A DNA stretch of 64,000 nt from Mimachlamys varia (lineage: Eukaryota; Mollusca; Bivalvia; Pectinida; Pectinidae): assembly GCA_947623455.1 (NCBI GenBank), contig OX392530.1, positions 30,163,405-30,227,404 on the forward strand, written 5' to 3'. This document shows, one piece after another, positions 42,425 to 55,178 of this stretch. A model generated the notes under the pieces. That model saw only the letters and a list, made by a program, of their open reading frames with translations, had not been told where the DNA came from and searched no databases. Numbering within the stretch: the first letter of the stretch is position 1; each line of letters begins with the position of its first letter. The position numbers were made by a program, and so were the translations under genes.

Positions 42425-43944
42425 GAATTGGAGAAGCGTACAAACCTTGATTTTATTAGCTGGATTTTAACAAAGGGGCTTGTCTATATGATTTGTGAAT
42501 TATTCTCTGAACCCCACCATTCATACCCAATCGCTAATTAAATAAGTATTCTCGCGTGGAATAACAGATCTAGTCAGTCGTTAATCATACTAAATGAATG
42601 ATGTTTGAAGACTTCTGTCTGAAGACTGGTATTCTGCATACACACACACACACACACACACACCCCTCCCCGTCCTCACCACCAAATCATAGTTAATCGC
42701 AAATTAAATAATCTTTACAAGCACCTGTGTCTGCAAATATAAGTAGGCAATCAAATAATTCAGATTGATAATTTAACATTCTGTTTGAAGCCAAGATAGC
42801 TCCCTTTTTCCTTTTAGATGCTCCTACACGTATTTCGTCAGTGAATTCGCCGAGCGTCGTTTCGGTATGTCGTTGCCGTCTCAAGACGGGAAATGACGCC
42901 ACTCGCGTCACAGGCCTAATGCGGGAACCGAGAGCGGCGAATACAGTCATGCACGCTTTAAACCAATCCAATAATTACATTCTCACTAGTGGAAAGATAC
43001 ATGTATTTTTTGCATATATTTTGCATATTTCATCATATTTTATTGTGAAAACAATCGGATCGAACAGCAGGCTAGGCCTATACAAGTTCTCTCCTTATAG
43101 ATTGACATGACAAATACAGGACATTTATGAAACAATAAATTTGAAAATATTGATGCAATTAATATAATATAATACATGTAGCATAACAATAAGCATTTGC
43201 TCAGTCTGTTTGACAAATATGAGTAGGGAGATAATCTCCTGTGTGTTTAAACATAATTAATATTATTCAAAATAGAAAATAGTAAAGTTAGGAAATTCAT
43301 TCGAAAATTGTGATAATCATAATGATTATGTCTAAGATATTATATATAGCCAGTGTTCTTTGTTTAAATCCTTCATCCAATTAAGTTTCAGATAAGGATA
43401 CATGTGTTTATTTGTATACATACCTCCTTGTAATGTCTGATTATGTTATTCTACATCGTTAGACAACACATCCTTGAAATGTCAATCAAAGCAGGTTAGG
43501 ACAAATACAGCCTTCTACTGATCTTAAAAATGCTTATCACTGCAGAAATAAATAAAATAAAATAAAAAATAAATTTTCGTTTGAACCTGTTTTAGTTTAT
43601 TATCGAAAAGGAATAATGGTACTAGTGTCATTCAATGTATCAATGCATTAGCCTATTAAGTTTCCTCTGTAAAATCTAAAATGTCAATACTTCTATGGAG
43701 ATTCAAGGGATACATGCAAAGACATACAATACACTGAAAGCGTTTAAAGTGTGTAACAATTATGAAAAATTATATATTTAATATCTGCGATATGAAAAGC
43801 CTTACGGTCGTAAAAGAAATTTGACATGTGTTCATTGAGGTACGGCGTTTAAATGATCTTCTACACTGCATTTTAAACGACCTACCTAATACACTTACAT
43901 TTAACTATCACACCACATATATGTCCATTAGCCAGCTAAAACAA
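42425..43944. other. block X, copy 3
   Basis: Homologous to 10207-11753 and 31601-33062. Holds a (CA)n microsatellite at about 42638-42662, expanded compared with copies 1 and 2, and the GC-rich island with a 92-codon minus-strand frame (42693-42971) matching the 136-codon frame in unit 2. Confidence 0.7.
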
Positions 43945-46900
43945 ATCTCAGTTGGTTTATAGTAAGTGTTAGGTACCAGGTATCTCAGTTGTCTTTAGTA
44001 AGTGTAAGTGACCAGGTATCTAAGTTGGTTTATAGTAAGTGTTATGTATCAGGTATATCAGCTGGTCTATAGTAAGTGTTATGTACCAGGTATATCAGTT
44101 GGTCTATAGTAAGTGTTATGTACCAGGTATATCAGCTGGTCTATAGTAAGTGTTATGTACCAGGTATATCAGTTGGTCTATAGTAAGTGTTAGGTACCAG
44201 GTATATCAGTTGGTTTATAGTAAGTGTAAGGTACCAGGTATCTCAGTTGGTTTATAGAAAGTGTAAGGTACCAGTTATCTCAGTTGGTTTATAGTAAGTG
44301 CTAGGTACCAGGTATCTCAGTTGGTTTATAGTAAGTGTAAGGTACCAGGTATCTCAGTTGGTTTATAGTAAGTGAAAGATACCAGGTATCTCAGTTGGTT
44401 TATAGTAAGTGTAAGGTACCAGGTATCTCAGTTGGTTTATAGCAAGTGAAAGGTACCAGGTATCTCAGTTGGTTTATAGAAAGTGTAAGGTACCAGGTAT
44501 CTCAGTTGGTTTATAGTAAGGGTTAGGTACCAGGTATCTCCGTTGGTTTATAGTAAGGGTTAGGTACCAGGTATCTCCGTTGGTTTATAGTAAGTGTTAG
44601 GTACCAGGTATCTCAGTTGGTTTATAGCAAGTGTTAGGTACCAAGTATCTCAGTTGTCTAAAGGAAGTGTTAGGTACCAGGTATCTCAGTTGGTTTATAG
44701 TAAGTGTTAGGTACCAGGTATCTCAGTTGGTTTATAGTAAGTGTTAGGTACCAGGTATCTCAGTTGGTTTATAGTAAGTGTTATATACCAGGTATCTCAG
44801 TTGGTTTATAGTAAGTGTAAGATACCAGGTATCTCAGTTGGTTTATAGTAAGTGTAAGATACGAGGTATCTCAGTTGGTTTATAGTAAGTGTTATGTACC
44901 AGTTATATCAGTTGGTTTATAGTAAGTGTAAGGTACCAAGTATCTCAGTTGGTTTATAGTATATGTTAGGTACCAGGTATCTCAGTTGGTTTATAGTAAG
45001 TGTTAGGTACCAGGTATCTCAGTTGGTTTATAGTAAGTTTTAGGTACCAGGTATCTCAGTTGTCTTTAGTAAGTGTTATGTACCAGGTATCTCAGTTGGT
45101 TTATAGTAAGTGTTAGGTACCAGGTATCTCAGTTGGTTTATAGTAAGTGTTAGGTACCAGGTATCTCAGTTGGTTTATAGTAAGTTTTAGGTCCCAGGTA
45201 TCTCAGTTGGTTTATAGTAAGTGTAAGATACCAGGTATCTCAGTTGGTTTATAGTAAGTGTAAGATACCAGGTATCTCAGTTGGTTTATAGTAAGTGTTA
45301 GGTACCAGGTATCTCAGTTGGTTTATAGTAAGTGTTATGTACCAGGTATCTCAGTTGGTTTATAGCAAGTGTTATGTACCAGGTATCTCAGTTGGTTTAT
45401 AGTAAGTGTTATGTACCAGGTATCTCAGTTGGTTTATAGTAAGTGTTATGTACCAGGTATCTCAGTTGGTTTATAGTAAGTGTTAGGTACCAGGTATCTC
45501 AGTTGGTTTATAGTAAGTGTTATGGACCAGGTATCTCAGTTGTCTATAGGAAGTGTTAGGTACCAGGTATCTCAGTTGTCTTTAGTATGTGTAAGGTACC
45601 AGGTATCTCAGTTGGTTTATAGTAAGTGTTAGGTGCCAGGTATCTCAGTTGGTTTATAGCAAGTGTTAGGTACCAGGTATCTCAGTTGGTTTATAGTAAG
45701 TGTTATGGACCAGGTATCTCAATTGTCTTTAGTAAGTGTTAGGTACCAGGTTTCTCAGATGTCTTTAGTAAGTGTTAGGTACCAGGTATCTCAGTTGGTT
45801 TATAGTAAGTGTTAGGTACCAGGTATAACAGTTGGTTTATAGCAAGTGTTAGGTACCAGGTATCTCAGTTGGTTTATAGTAAGTGTTATGGACCAGGTAT
45901 CTCAGTTGTCTATAGGAAGTGTTAGGTACCAGGTATCTCAGTTGTCTTTAGTAAGTGTAAGGTACCAGGTATCTCAGTTGTCTTTAGTAAGTGTTAGGTA
46001 CCAGGTTTCTCAGTTGTCTTTAGTAAGTGTTAGGTACCAGGTATCTCAGTTGGTTTATAGTAAGTGTTAGGTACAAGGTATCTCAGTTGATTTATAGTAA
46101 GTTTTAGGTACCAGGTATCTCAGTTGGTTTATAGTCAGTGTTATGTACCAGGTATCTTATTTGGTTTATAGTCAGTGTTATGTACCAGGTATCTCAGTTG
46201 GTTTATAGTCAGTGTTATGTACCAGGTATATCAGTTGGTTTATAGTAAGTGTTAGGTACCAGGTATATCAGTTGTCTAAAGGAAGTGTTAGGTACCAGGT
46301 ATCTTAGTTGTCTTTAGTAAGTGTTAGGTACCAGGTCTCTCAGTTGGTTTATATTAAGTGTGAGGTACCAGGTATCTTAATTGGTTTATAGTAAGTGTAA
46401 GATACCAGGTATCTCAGTTGGTTTATAGTAAGTTTTAGGTACCAGGTATCTCAGTTGGTTTATAGTAAGTGTTATATACCAGGTATCTCAGTTGGTTTAT
46501 AGTAAATGTTATGGACCAGGTTCCTCAGTTGTCTTTAGTAAATGTAAGGTACCAGGTATCTCAGTTGTCTAAAGGAAGTGTTAGGTACCAGGTATCTCAG
46601 TTGGTTTATAGTAAGCACTAGGTACCAGTTATATCAGTTGGTTTATAGTAAGTGTAAGGTACCAAGTATCTCAGTTGTCTAAAGGAAGTGTTAGGTACCA
46701 GGTATCTCAGTTGGTTTATAGTAAGCACTAGGTACCAGTTATATCAGATGGTTTATAGTAAGTGTTAGGTACCAGGTATCTCAGTTGGTTTATAGCAAGT
46801 GTTAGGTACCAAGTATCTCAGTTGTCTAAAGGAAGTGTTAGGTACCAGGTATCTCAGTTGGTTTATAGTAAGTGTTAGGTACCAGGTATCTCAGTTGGTT

Positions 46901-49900
46901 TATAGTAAGTGTTAGGTACCAGGTATCTCAGTTGGTTTATAGTAAGTGTTATATACCAGGTATCTCAGTTGGTTTATAGTAAGTGTAAGATACCAGGTAT
47001 CTCAGTTGGTTTATAGTAAGTGTAAGATACGAGGTATCTCAGTTGGTTTATAGTAAGTGTTATGTACCAGTTATATCAGTTGGTTTATTGTAAGTGTAAG
47101 GTACCAAGTATCTCAGTTGGTTTATAGTATATGTTAGGTACCAGGTATCTCAGTTGGTTTATAGTAAGTGTTAGGTACCAGGTATCTCAGTTGGTTTATA
47201 GTAAGTTTTAGGTACCAGGTATCTCAGTTGTCTTTAGTAAGTGTTATGTACCAGGTATCTCAGTTGGTTTATAGTAAGTGTTAGGTACCAGGTATCTCAG
47301 TTGGTTTATAGTAAGTGTTAGGTACCAGGTATCTCAGTTGGTTTATAGTAAGTTTTAGGTCCCAGGTATCTCAGTTGGTTTATAGTAAGTGTAAGATACC
47401 AGGTATCTCAGTTGGTTTATAGTAAGTGTAAGATACCAGGTATCTCAGTTGGTTTATAGTAAGTGTTAGGTACCAGGTATCTCAGTTGGTTTATAGTAAG
47501 TGTTATGTACCAGGTATCTCAGTTGGTTTATAGCAAGTGTTATGTACCAGGTATCGCAGTTGGTTTATAGTAAGTGTTATGTACCAGGTATCTCAGTTGG
47601 TTTATAGTAAGTGTTATGTACCAGGTATCTCAGTTGGTTTATAGCAAGTGTTATGTACCAGGTATCTCAGTTGGTTTATAGTAAGTGTTATGTACCAGGT
47701 ATCTCAGTTGGTTTATAGTAAGTGTTAGGTACCAGGTATCTCAGTTGGTTTATAGTAAGTGTTATGGACCAGGTATCTCAGTTGTCTATAGGAAGTGTTA
47801 GGTACCAGGTATCTCAGTTGTCTTTAGTATGTGTAAGGTACCAGGTATCTCAGTTGGTTTATAGTAAGTGTTAGGTGCCAGGTATCTCAGTTGGTTTATA
47901 GCAAGTGTTAGGTACCAGGTATCTCAGTTGGTTTATAGTAAGTGTTATGGACCAGGTATCTCAATTGTCTTTAGTAAGTGTTAGGTACCAGGTTTCTCAG
48001 ATGTCTTTAGTAAGTGTTAGGTACCAGGTATCTCAGTTGGTTTATAGTAAGTGTTAGGTACCAGGTATAACAGTTGGTTTATAGCAAGTGTTAGGTACCA
48101 GGTATCTCAGTTGGTTTATAGTAAGTGTTATGGACCAGGTATCTCAGTTGTCTATAGGAAGTGTTAGGTACCAGGTATCTCAGTTGTCTTTAGTAAGTGT
48201 AAGGTACCAGGTATCTCAGTTGTCTTTAGTAAGTGTTAGGTACCAGGTTTCTCAGTTGTCTTTAGTAAGTGTTAGGTACCAGGTATCTCAGTTGGTTTAT
48301 AGTAAGTGTTAGGTACAAGGTATCTCAGTTGATTTATAGTAAGTTTTAGGTACCAGGTATCTCAGTTGGTTTATAGTCAGTGTTATGTACCAGGTATCTT
48401 ATTTGGTTTATAGTCAGTGTTATGTACCAGGTATCTCAGTTGGTTTATAGTCAGTGTTATGTACCAGGTATATCAGTTGGTTTATAGTAAGTGTTAGGTA
48501 CCAGGTATATCAGTTGTCTAAAGGAAGTGTTAGGTACCAGGTATCTTAGTTGTCTTTAGTAAGTGTTAGGTACCAGGTCTCTCAGTTGGTTTATATTAAG
48601 TGTGAGGTACCAGGTATCTTAATTGGTTTATAGTAAGTGTAAGATACCAGGTATCTCAGTTGGTTTATAGTAAGTTTTAGGTACCAGGTATCTCAGTTGG
48701 TTTATAGTAAGTGTTATATACCAGGTATCTCAGTTGGTTTATAGTAAATGTTATGGACCAGGTTCCTCAGTTGTCTTTAGTAAATGTAAGGTACCAGGTA
48801 TCTCAGTTGTCTAAAGGAAGTGTTAGGTACCAGGTATCTCAGTTGGTTTATAGTAAGCACTAGGTACCAGTTATATCAGTTGGTTTATAGTAAGTGTAAG
48901 GTACCAAGTATCTCAGTTGTCTAAAGGAAGTGTTAGGTACCAGGTATCTCAGTTGGTTTATAGTAAGCACTAGGTACCAGTTATATCAGATGGTTTATAG
49001 TAAGTGTTAGGTACCAGGTATCTCAGTTGGTTTATAGTAAGTGTTAGGTACCAAGTATCTCAGTTGTCTAAAGGAAGTGTTAGGTACCAGGTATCTCAGT
49101 TGGTCTATAGTAAGTGTTAGGTACCAGGTATCTCAGTTGGTTTATAGTAAGTGTTAGGTACCAAGTATCTCAGTTGTCTAAAGGAAGTGTTATGTACCAG
49201 GTATCTCAGTTGGTTTATAGTAAGTGTTAGGTACCAGGTATCTCAGTTGGTTTATAGTAAGTGTTATGTACCAGGTATCTCAGTTGGTTTATAGTAAGTG
49301 TTATGTACCAGGTATCTCAGTTGGTTTATAGTAAGTGTTAGGTACCAAGTATCTCAGTTGGTTTATAGTAAGTGTTAGGTACCAAGTATCTCAGTTGTCT
49401 AAAGGAAGTGTTATGTACCAGGTATCTCAGTTGGTTTATAGTAAGTGTTAGGTACCAAGTATCTCAGTTGGTTTATAGTAAGTGTTAGGTACCAAGTATC
49501 TCAGTTGGTTTATAGTAAGTGTTAGGTACCAAGTATCTCAGTTGGTTTATAGTAAGTGTTAGGTACCAAGTATCTCAGTTGGTTTATAGTAAGTGTTAGG
49601 TACCAAGTATCTCAGTTGGTTTATAGTAAGTGTTAGGTACCAAGTATCTCAGTTGGTTTATAGTAAGTGTTAGGTACCAAGTATCTCAGTTGGTTTATAG
49701 TAAGTGTTAGGTACCAAGTATCTCAGTTGTCTAAAGGAAGTGTAATGTACCAGGTATCTCAGTTGGTTTATAGCAAGTGTTAGGTACCAGGTATCTCAGT
49801 TGGTTTATAGTAAGTGTTAGGTACCAGGTATCTCAGTTGGTTTATAGTAAGTGTTAGGTACCAAGTATCTCAGTTGTCTAAAGGAAGTGTTAGGTACCAG

Positions 49901-52900
49901 GTATCTCAGTTGGTTTATAGTAAGTGTAAGGTACCAGGTATCTCAGTTGGTTTATAGTAAGTGTAAGGTACCAGGTATATCAGTTGGTTTATAGTAAGTG
50001 CTAGGTACCAGGTATATCAGTTGGTTTATAGTTAGTGTTAGGTACCAGATATCTCAGTTGGTTTATAGTAAGTGTTAGGTACCAGGTATCTCAGTTGGTT
50101 TATAGTAAGTGTTAGGTACCAGGTATCTCAGTTGGTTTATAGTAAGTGTTAGGTACCAGGTATAACAGTTGGTCTATAGTAAGTGTTAGGTACCAGGTAT
50201 CTCAGTTGGTTTATAGTAAGTGTTAGGTACCAGGTATCTCAGTTGGTCTATAGTAAGTGTTAGGTACCAGGTATCTCAGTTGTCTTTAGTAAGTGTTAGG
50301 TACCAGGTATCTCAGTTGGTTTATAGTAAGTGTTATGTACCAGGTATCTCAGTTGGTTTATAGTAAGTGTTAGGTACCAGGTATAACAGTTGGTCTATAG
50401 TAAGTGTTAGGTACCAGGTATCTCAGTTGGTTTATAGTAAGTGTTAGGTACCAGGTATCTCAGTTGGTTTATAGTAAGTGTTAGGTACCAGGTATCTCAG
50501 TTGTCTTTAGTAAGTGTTAGGTACCAGGTATCTCAGTTGGTTTATAGTAAGTGTTAGGTACCAGGTATCTCAGTTGGTTTATAGTAAGTGTTAGGGACCA
50601 GGTATCTCAGTTGGTTTATAGTAAGTGTAAGGTACCAGGTATCTCAGTTGGTTTATAGTAAGCACTAGGTACCAGTTATATCAGATGGTTTATAGTAAGT
50701 GTTAGGTACCAGGTATCTCAGTTGGTCTATAGTAAGTATTAGGTACCAAGTATCTCAGTTGTCTAAAGGAAGTGTTAGGTACCAGGTATCTCAGTTGGTT
50801 TATAGTAAGTGTTAGGTACCAGGTATCTCAGTTGTCTTTAGTAAGTGTTAGGTACCAAGTATCTCAGTTGTTTAAAGGAAGTGTTAGGTACCAGGTATCT
50901 CAGTTGGTTTATAGTAAGTGTAAGATACCAGGTATCTCAGTTGGTTTATAGTAAGTGTTATGTACCAGGTATCTCAGTTGGTTTATAGTAAGTGTTATGT
51001 ACCAGGTATCTCAGTTGGTTTATAGTAAGTGTTATGTACCAGGTATCTCAGTTGGTTTATAGTAAGTGTAAGATACCAGGTATCTCAGTTGGTTTATAGT
51101 AAGTGTTAGGTACCAGGTATCTCAGTTGGTTTATAGTAAGTGTAAGATACCAGGTATCTCAGTTGGTTTATAGTAAGTGCTAGGTACCAGGTATCTCAGT
51201 TGGTTTATAGTAAGTGTTAGATACCAGGTATCTCAGTTTGTTTATAGTAAGTGTTCTGTACCAGGTATCTCAGTTGTCTAAAGGAAGTGCTAGGTACCAG
51301 GTATCTCAGTTGTCTATAGTAAGTGTTAGGTACCAGATATCTCAGTTGGTTTATAGTAAGTGTTAGGTACCAGATATCTCAGTTGGTTTAAAGTAAGTGT
51401 TAGGTACCAGGTATCTCAGTTGTCTTTAGTAAGTGTAAGGTACCAGGTATCTCAGTTGTCTTTAGTAAGTGTGAGGTACCAGGTTTCTCAGTTGTCTTTA
51501 GTAAGTGTTAGGTACCAGGTATCTCAGTTGGTTTATAGTAAGTGTTAGGTACAAGGTATCTCAGTTGATTTATAGTAAGTTTTAGGTACCAGGTATCTCA
51601 GTTGGTTTATAGTCAGTGTTATGTACCAGGTATCTTAGTTGGTTTATAGTCAGTGTTATGTACCAGGTATCTCAGTTGGTTTATAGTCAGTGTTATGTAC
51701 CAGGTATATCAGTTGGTTTATAGTAAGTGTTAGGTACCAGGTATATCAGTTGTCTAAAGGAAGTGTTAGGTACCAGGTATCTTAGTTGTCTTTAGTAAGT
51801 GTTAGGTACCAGGTCTCTCAGTTGGTTTATATTAAGTGTGAGGTACCAGGTATCTTAATTGGTTTATAGTAAGTGTAAGATACCAGGTATCTCAGTTGGT
51901 TTATAGTAAGTTTTATGTACCAGGTATCTCAGTTGGTTTATAGTAAGTGTTATGGACCAGGTCCCTCAGTTGTCTTTAGTAAATGTAAGGTACCAAGTAT
52001 TTCAGTTGTCTAAAGGAAGTGTTAGGTACCAGGTATCTCAGTTGGTTTATAGTAAGTGTTAGGTACCAGGTATCTCAGTTGGTTTATAGTAAGTGTTAGG
52101 TACCAGGTATCTCAGTTGTCTTTAGTAAGTGTTAGGTACCAAGTATCTCAGTTGTCTAAAGGAAGTGTTAGGTACCAGGTATCTCAGTTGGTTTATAGTA
52201 AGTGTTAGGTACCAGGTATCTCAGTTGGTTTATAGTAAGTGTAAGATACCAGGTATCTCAGTTGGTTTATAGTAAGTGTAAGGGACCAGGTATCTCAGTT
52301 GGTTTATAGTAAGTGTAAGATACCAGGTATCTCAGTTGGTTTATAGTAAGTGTAAGGGACCAGGTATATCAGTTGGTTTATAGTAAGTGTTAGGTACCAG
52401 GTATCTCAGTTGGTTTATAGTAAGTGTAAGGGACCAGGTATCTCAGTTGGTTTATAGTAAGTGTTAGGTACCAGGTATCTCAGTTGGTTTATAGTAAGTG
52501 TAAGATACCAGGTATCTCAGTTGGTTTATAGTAAGTGTAAGGGACCAGGTATATCAGTTGGTTTATAGTAAGTGTTATGTACCAGGTATCTCAGTTGGTT
52601 TATAGTAAGTGTAAGGGACCAGGTATATTAGTTGGTTTATAGTAAGTGTTAGGTATCAGGTATCTCAGTTGGTTTAAAGTAAGTGTTAGGTACCAGATAT
52701 CTCAGTTGGTTTAAAGTAAGTGTTAGGTACCAGGTATCTCAGTTGGTTTATAGTATATGTTATGTACCAGGTATCTCAGTTGGTTTATAGTAAGTGTTAG
52801 ATACCAGGTATCTCAGTTTGTTTATAGTAAGTGTTCTGTACCAGGTATCTCAGTTGGTTTATAGTAAGTGTTAGGTACCAGATATCTCAGTTGGTTTAAA

Positions 52901-55076
52901 GTAAGTGTTAGGTACCAGGTATCTCAGTTGGTTTATAGTATATGTTATGTACCAGGTATCTCAGTTGGTTTATAGTATGTGTTATGTACCAGGTATCTCA
53001 GTTGGTTTATAGTAAGTGTAAGGTACCAAGTATCTCAGTTGGTTTATAGTAAGTGTAAGGTACCAGGTATCTCAGTTGGTTTATAGTAAGTGTTAGGTAC
53101 CAGGTCTCTCAGTTGGTTTATAGTATATGTTATGTACCAGGTATAACAGTTGGTTTATAGTAAGTGTTATGTACCAGGTATAACAGTTGGTTTATAGTAA
53201 GTGTTAGGTACCAGGTATAACAGTTGGTTTATAGTAAGTGTTATGTACCAGGTATAACAGTTGGTTTATAGTATGTGTTATGTACCAGGTATAACAGTTG
53301 GTTTATAGTAAGTGTTAGGTACCAGGTATCTCAGTTGGTTTATAGTAAGTGTTAGGTACCAGGTCTCTCAGTTGGTTTATAGTATATGTTAGGTACCAGG
53401 TATCTCAGTTGGTTTATAGTATGTGTTATGTACCAGGTATAACAGTTGGTTTATAGTAAGTGTTATGTACCAGGTATAACAGTTGGTTTATAGTAAGTGT
53501 TAGGTACCAGGTATAACAGTTGGTTTATAGTAAGTGTTATGTACCAGGTATAACAGTTGGTTTATAGTATGTGTTATGTACCAGGTATAACAGTTGGTTT
53601 ATAGTAAGTGTTAGGTACCAGGTATCTAAGTTGGTTTATAGTAAGTGTTAGGTACCAGGTATCTCAGTTGGTTTATAGTAAGTTTTAGGTCCCAGGTATC
53701 TCAGTTGGTTTATAGTAAGTGTTAGGTACCAGGTATAACAGTTGGTTTATAGTAAGTGTTAGGTACCAGGTCTCTCAGTTGGTTTATAGCAAGTGTTAGG
53801 TACCAGGTATCTCAGTTGGTTTATAGTATGTGTTATGTACCAGGTATAACAGTTGGTTTATAGTAAGTGTTAGGTACCAGGTATAACAGTTGGTTTATAG
53901 TAAGTGTTAGGTACCAGGTATCTCAGTTGGTTTGTAGTATGTGTTATGTACCAGGTATAACAGTTGGTTTATAGTAAGTGTTATGTACCAGGTATAACAG
54001 TTGGTTTATAGTATGTGTTATGTACCAGGTATAACAGTTGGTTTATAGTAAGTGTTAGGTACCAGGTATAACAGTTGGTTTATAGTAAGTGTTATGTACC
54101 AGGTATAACAGTTGGTTTATAGTATGTGTTATGTACCAGGTATAACAGTTGGTTTATAGTATGTGTTATGTACCAGGTATAACAGTTGGTTTATAGTAAG
54201 TGTTAGGTACCAGGTATAACAGTTGGTTTATAGTAAGTGTTATGTACCAGGTATAACAGTTGGTTTATAGTATGTGTTATGTACCAGGTATAACAGTTGG
54301 TTTATAGTATGTGTTATATACCAGGTATAACAGTTGGTTTATAGTATGTGTTATGTACCAGGTATAACAGTTGGTTTATAGTAAGTGTTAGGTACCAGGT
54401 ATCTCAGGTGGTCTATAGTAAGTGTAAGGTACCAGGTATCTCAGTTGGTTTATAGTAAGTGTAATATACCAGGTATCTCAGTTGGTTTATAGTAAGTGTA
54501 AGGTACCAGGTATCTCAGTTGGTTTATAGTAAGTGTTAGGTACCAGGTATCTCAGTTGGTTTATAGTAAGTGTAATATACCAGGTATCTCAGTTGGTCTA
54601 TAGTAAGTGTAAGGTACCAGGTATCTCAGTTGGTTTATAGTAAGTGTAATATACCAGGTATCTCAGTTGGTCTATAGTAAGTGTAAGGTACCAGGTATCT
54701 CAGTTGGTTTATAGTAAGTGTTAGGTACCAGGTATCTCAGTTGGTTTATAGTAAGTGTTAGGTACCAGGTATCTCAGTTGGTCTATAGTAAGTGTTAGGT
54801 ACCAGGTATCTCAGTTGGTTTATAGTAAGTGTTATGTACCAGGTATCTCAGTTGGTTTATAGTAAGTGTTAGGTACCAGGTATCTCAGTTGGTTTATAGT
54901 AAGTATTATGTACCAGGTATCTCAGTTGGTTTATAGTAATTGCTAAGTACCAGGTATCTCAGTTGGTTTATAGTAAGTGTAAGGTACCAAGTATATCAGT
55001 TGGTTTATAGTAAGTGCTAGGTACTAGGTATCTCAGTTGGTTTATAGTAAGTGCTAGGTACCCGGTATCTTAGTTG
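43945..55076. repeat. large 37-bp minisatellite array, unit 4
   Basis: About 300 copies of the 36-37 bp unit over 11.1 kb. Higher-order structure is visible. Variant order from about 44600 to 46790 repeats from about 46770 to 49030 (offset 2168, rising to 2242 after two extra units near 47520-47680). A third partial copy lies at about 51400-52010. Homogeneous local runs include the AAGTATCTCAG units at 49330-49720 and the TATAACAG units at 53130-54380. Confidence 0.95.
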
Positions 55077-55178
55077 GTTTAAATGATCTTCTACACTGCA
55101 TTTTAAACGACCTACCTAATACACTTACATTTAACTATCACACCACATATATGTCCATGAGCCAGCTAAAACAAATCT
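55077..55178. other. fragment of block X inside the array
   Basis: About 100 bp matching 43847-43946 with only one or two differences (TTTAAATGATCTTC..., CCATGAGCCAGCTAAAACAA). It begins where array sequence TTGGTTT meets TTTAAATG. The array sequence after it also resembles that after 43946. It marks an 11.2 kb internal duplication. Confidence 0.85.

Noticed and set aside
45846..51548. Open frames of 62-74 codons with a repeating SQLSLVSVRYQV pattern
   Set aside because: They are translations of the 36-bp repeat variants and end wherever a 37-bp unit shifts the frame.
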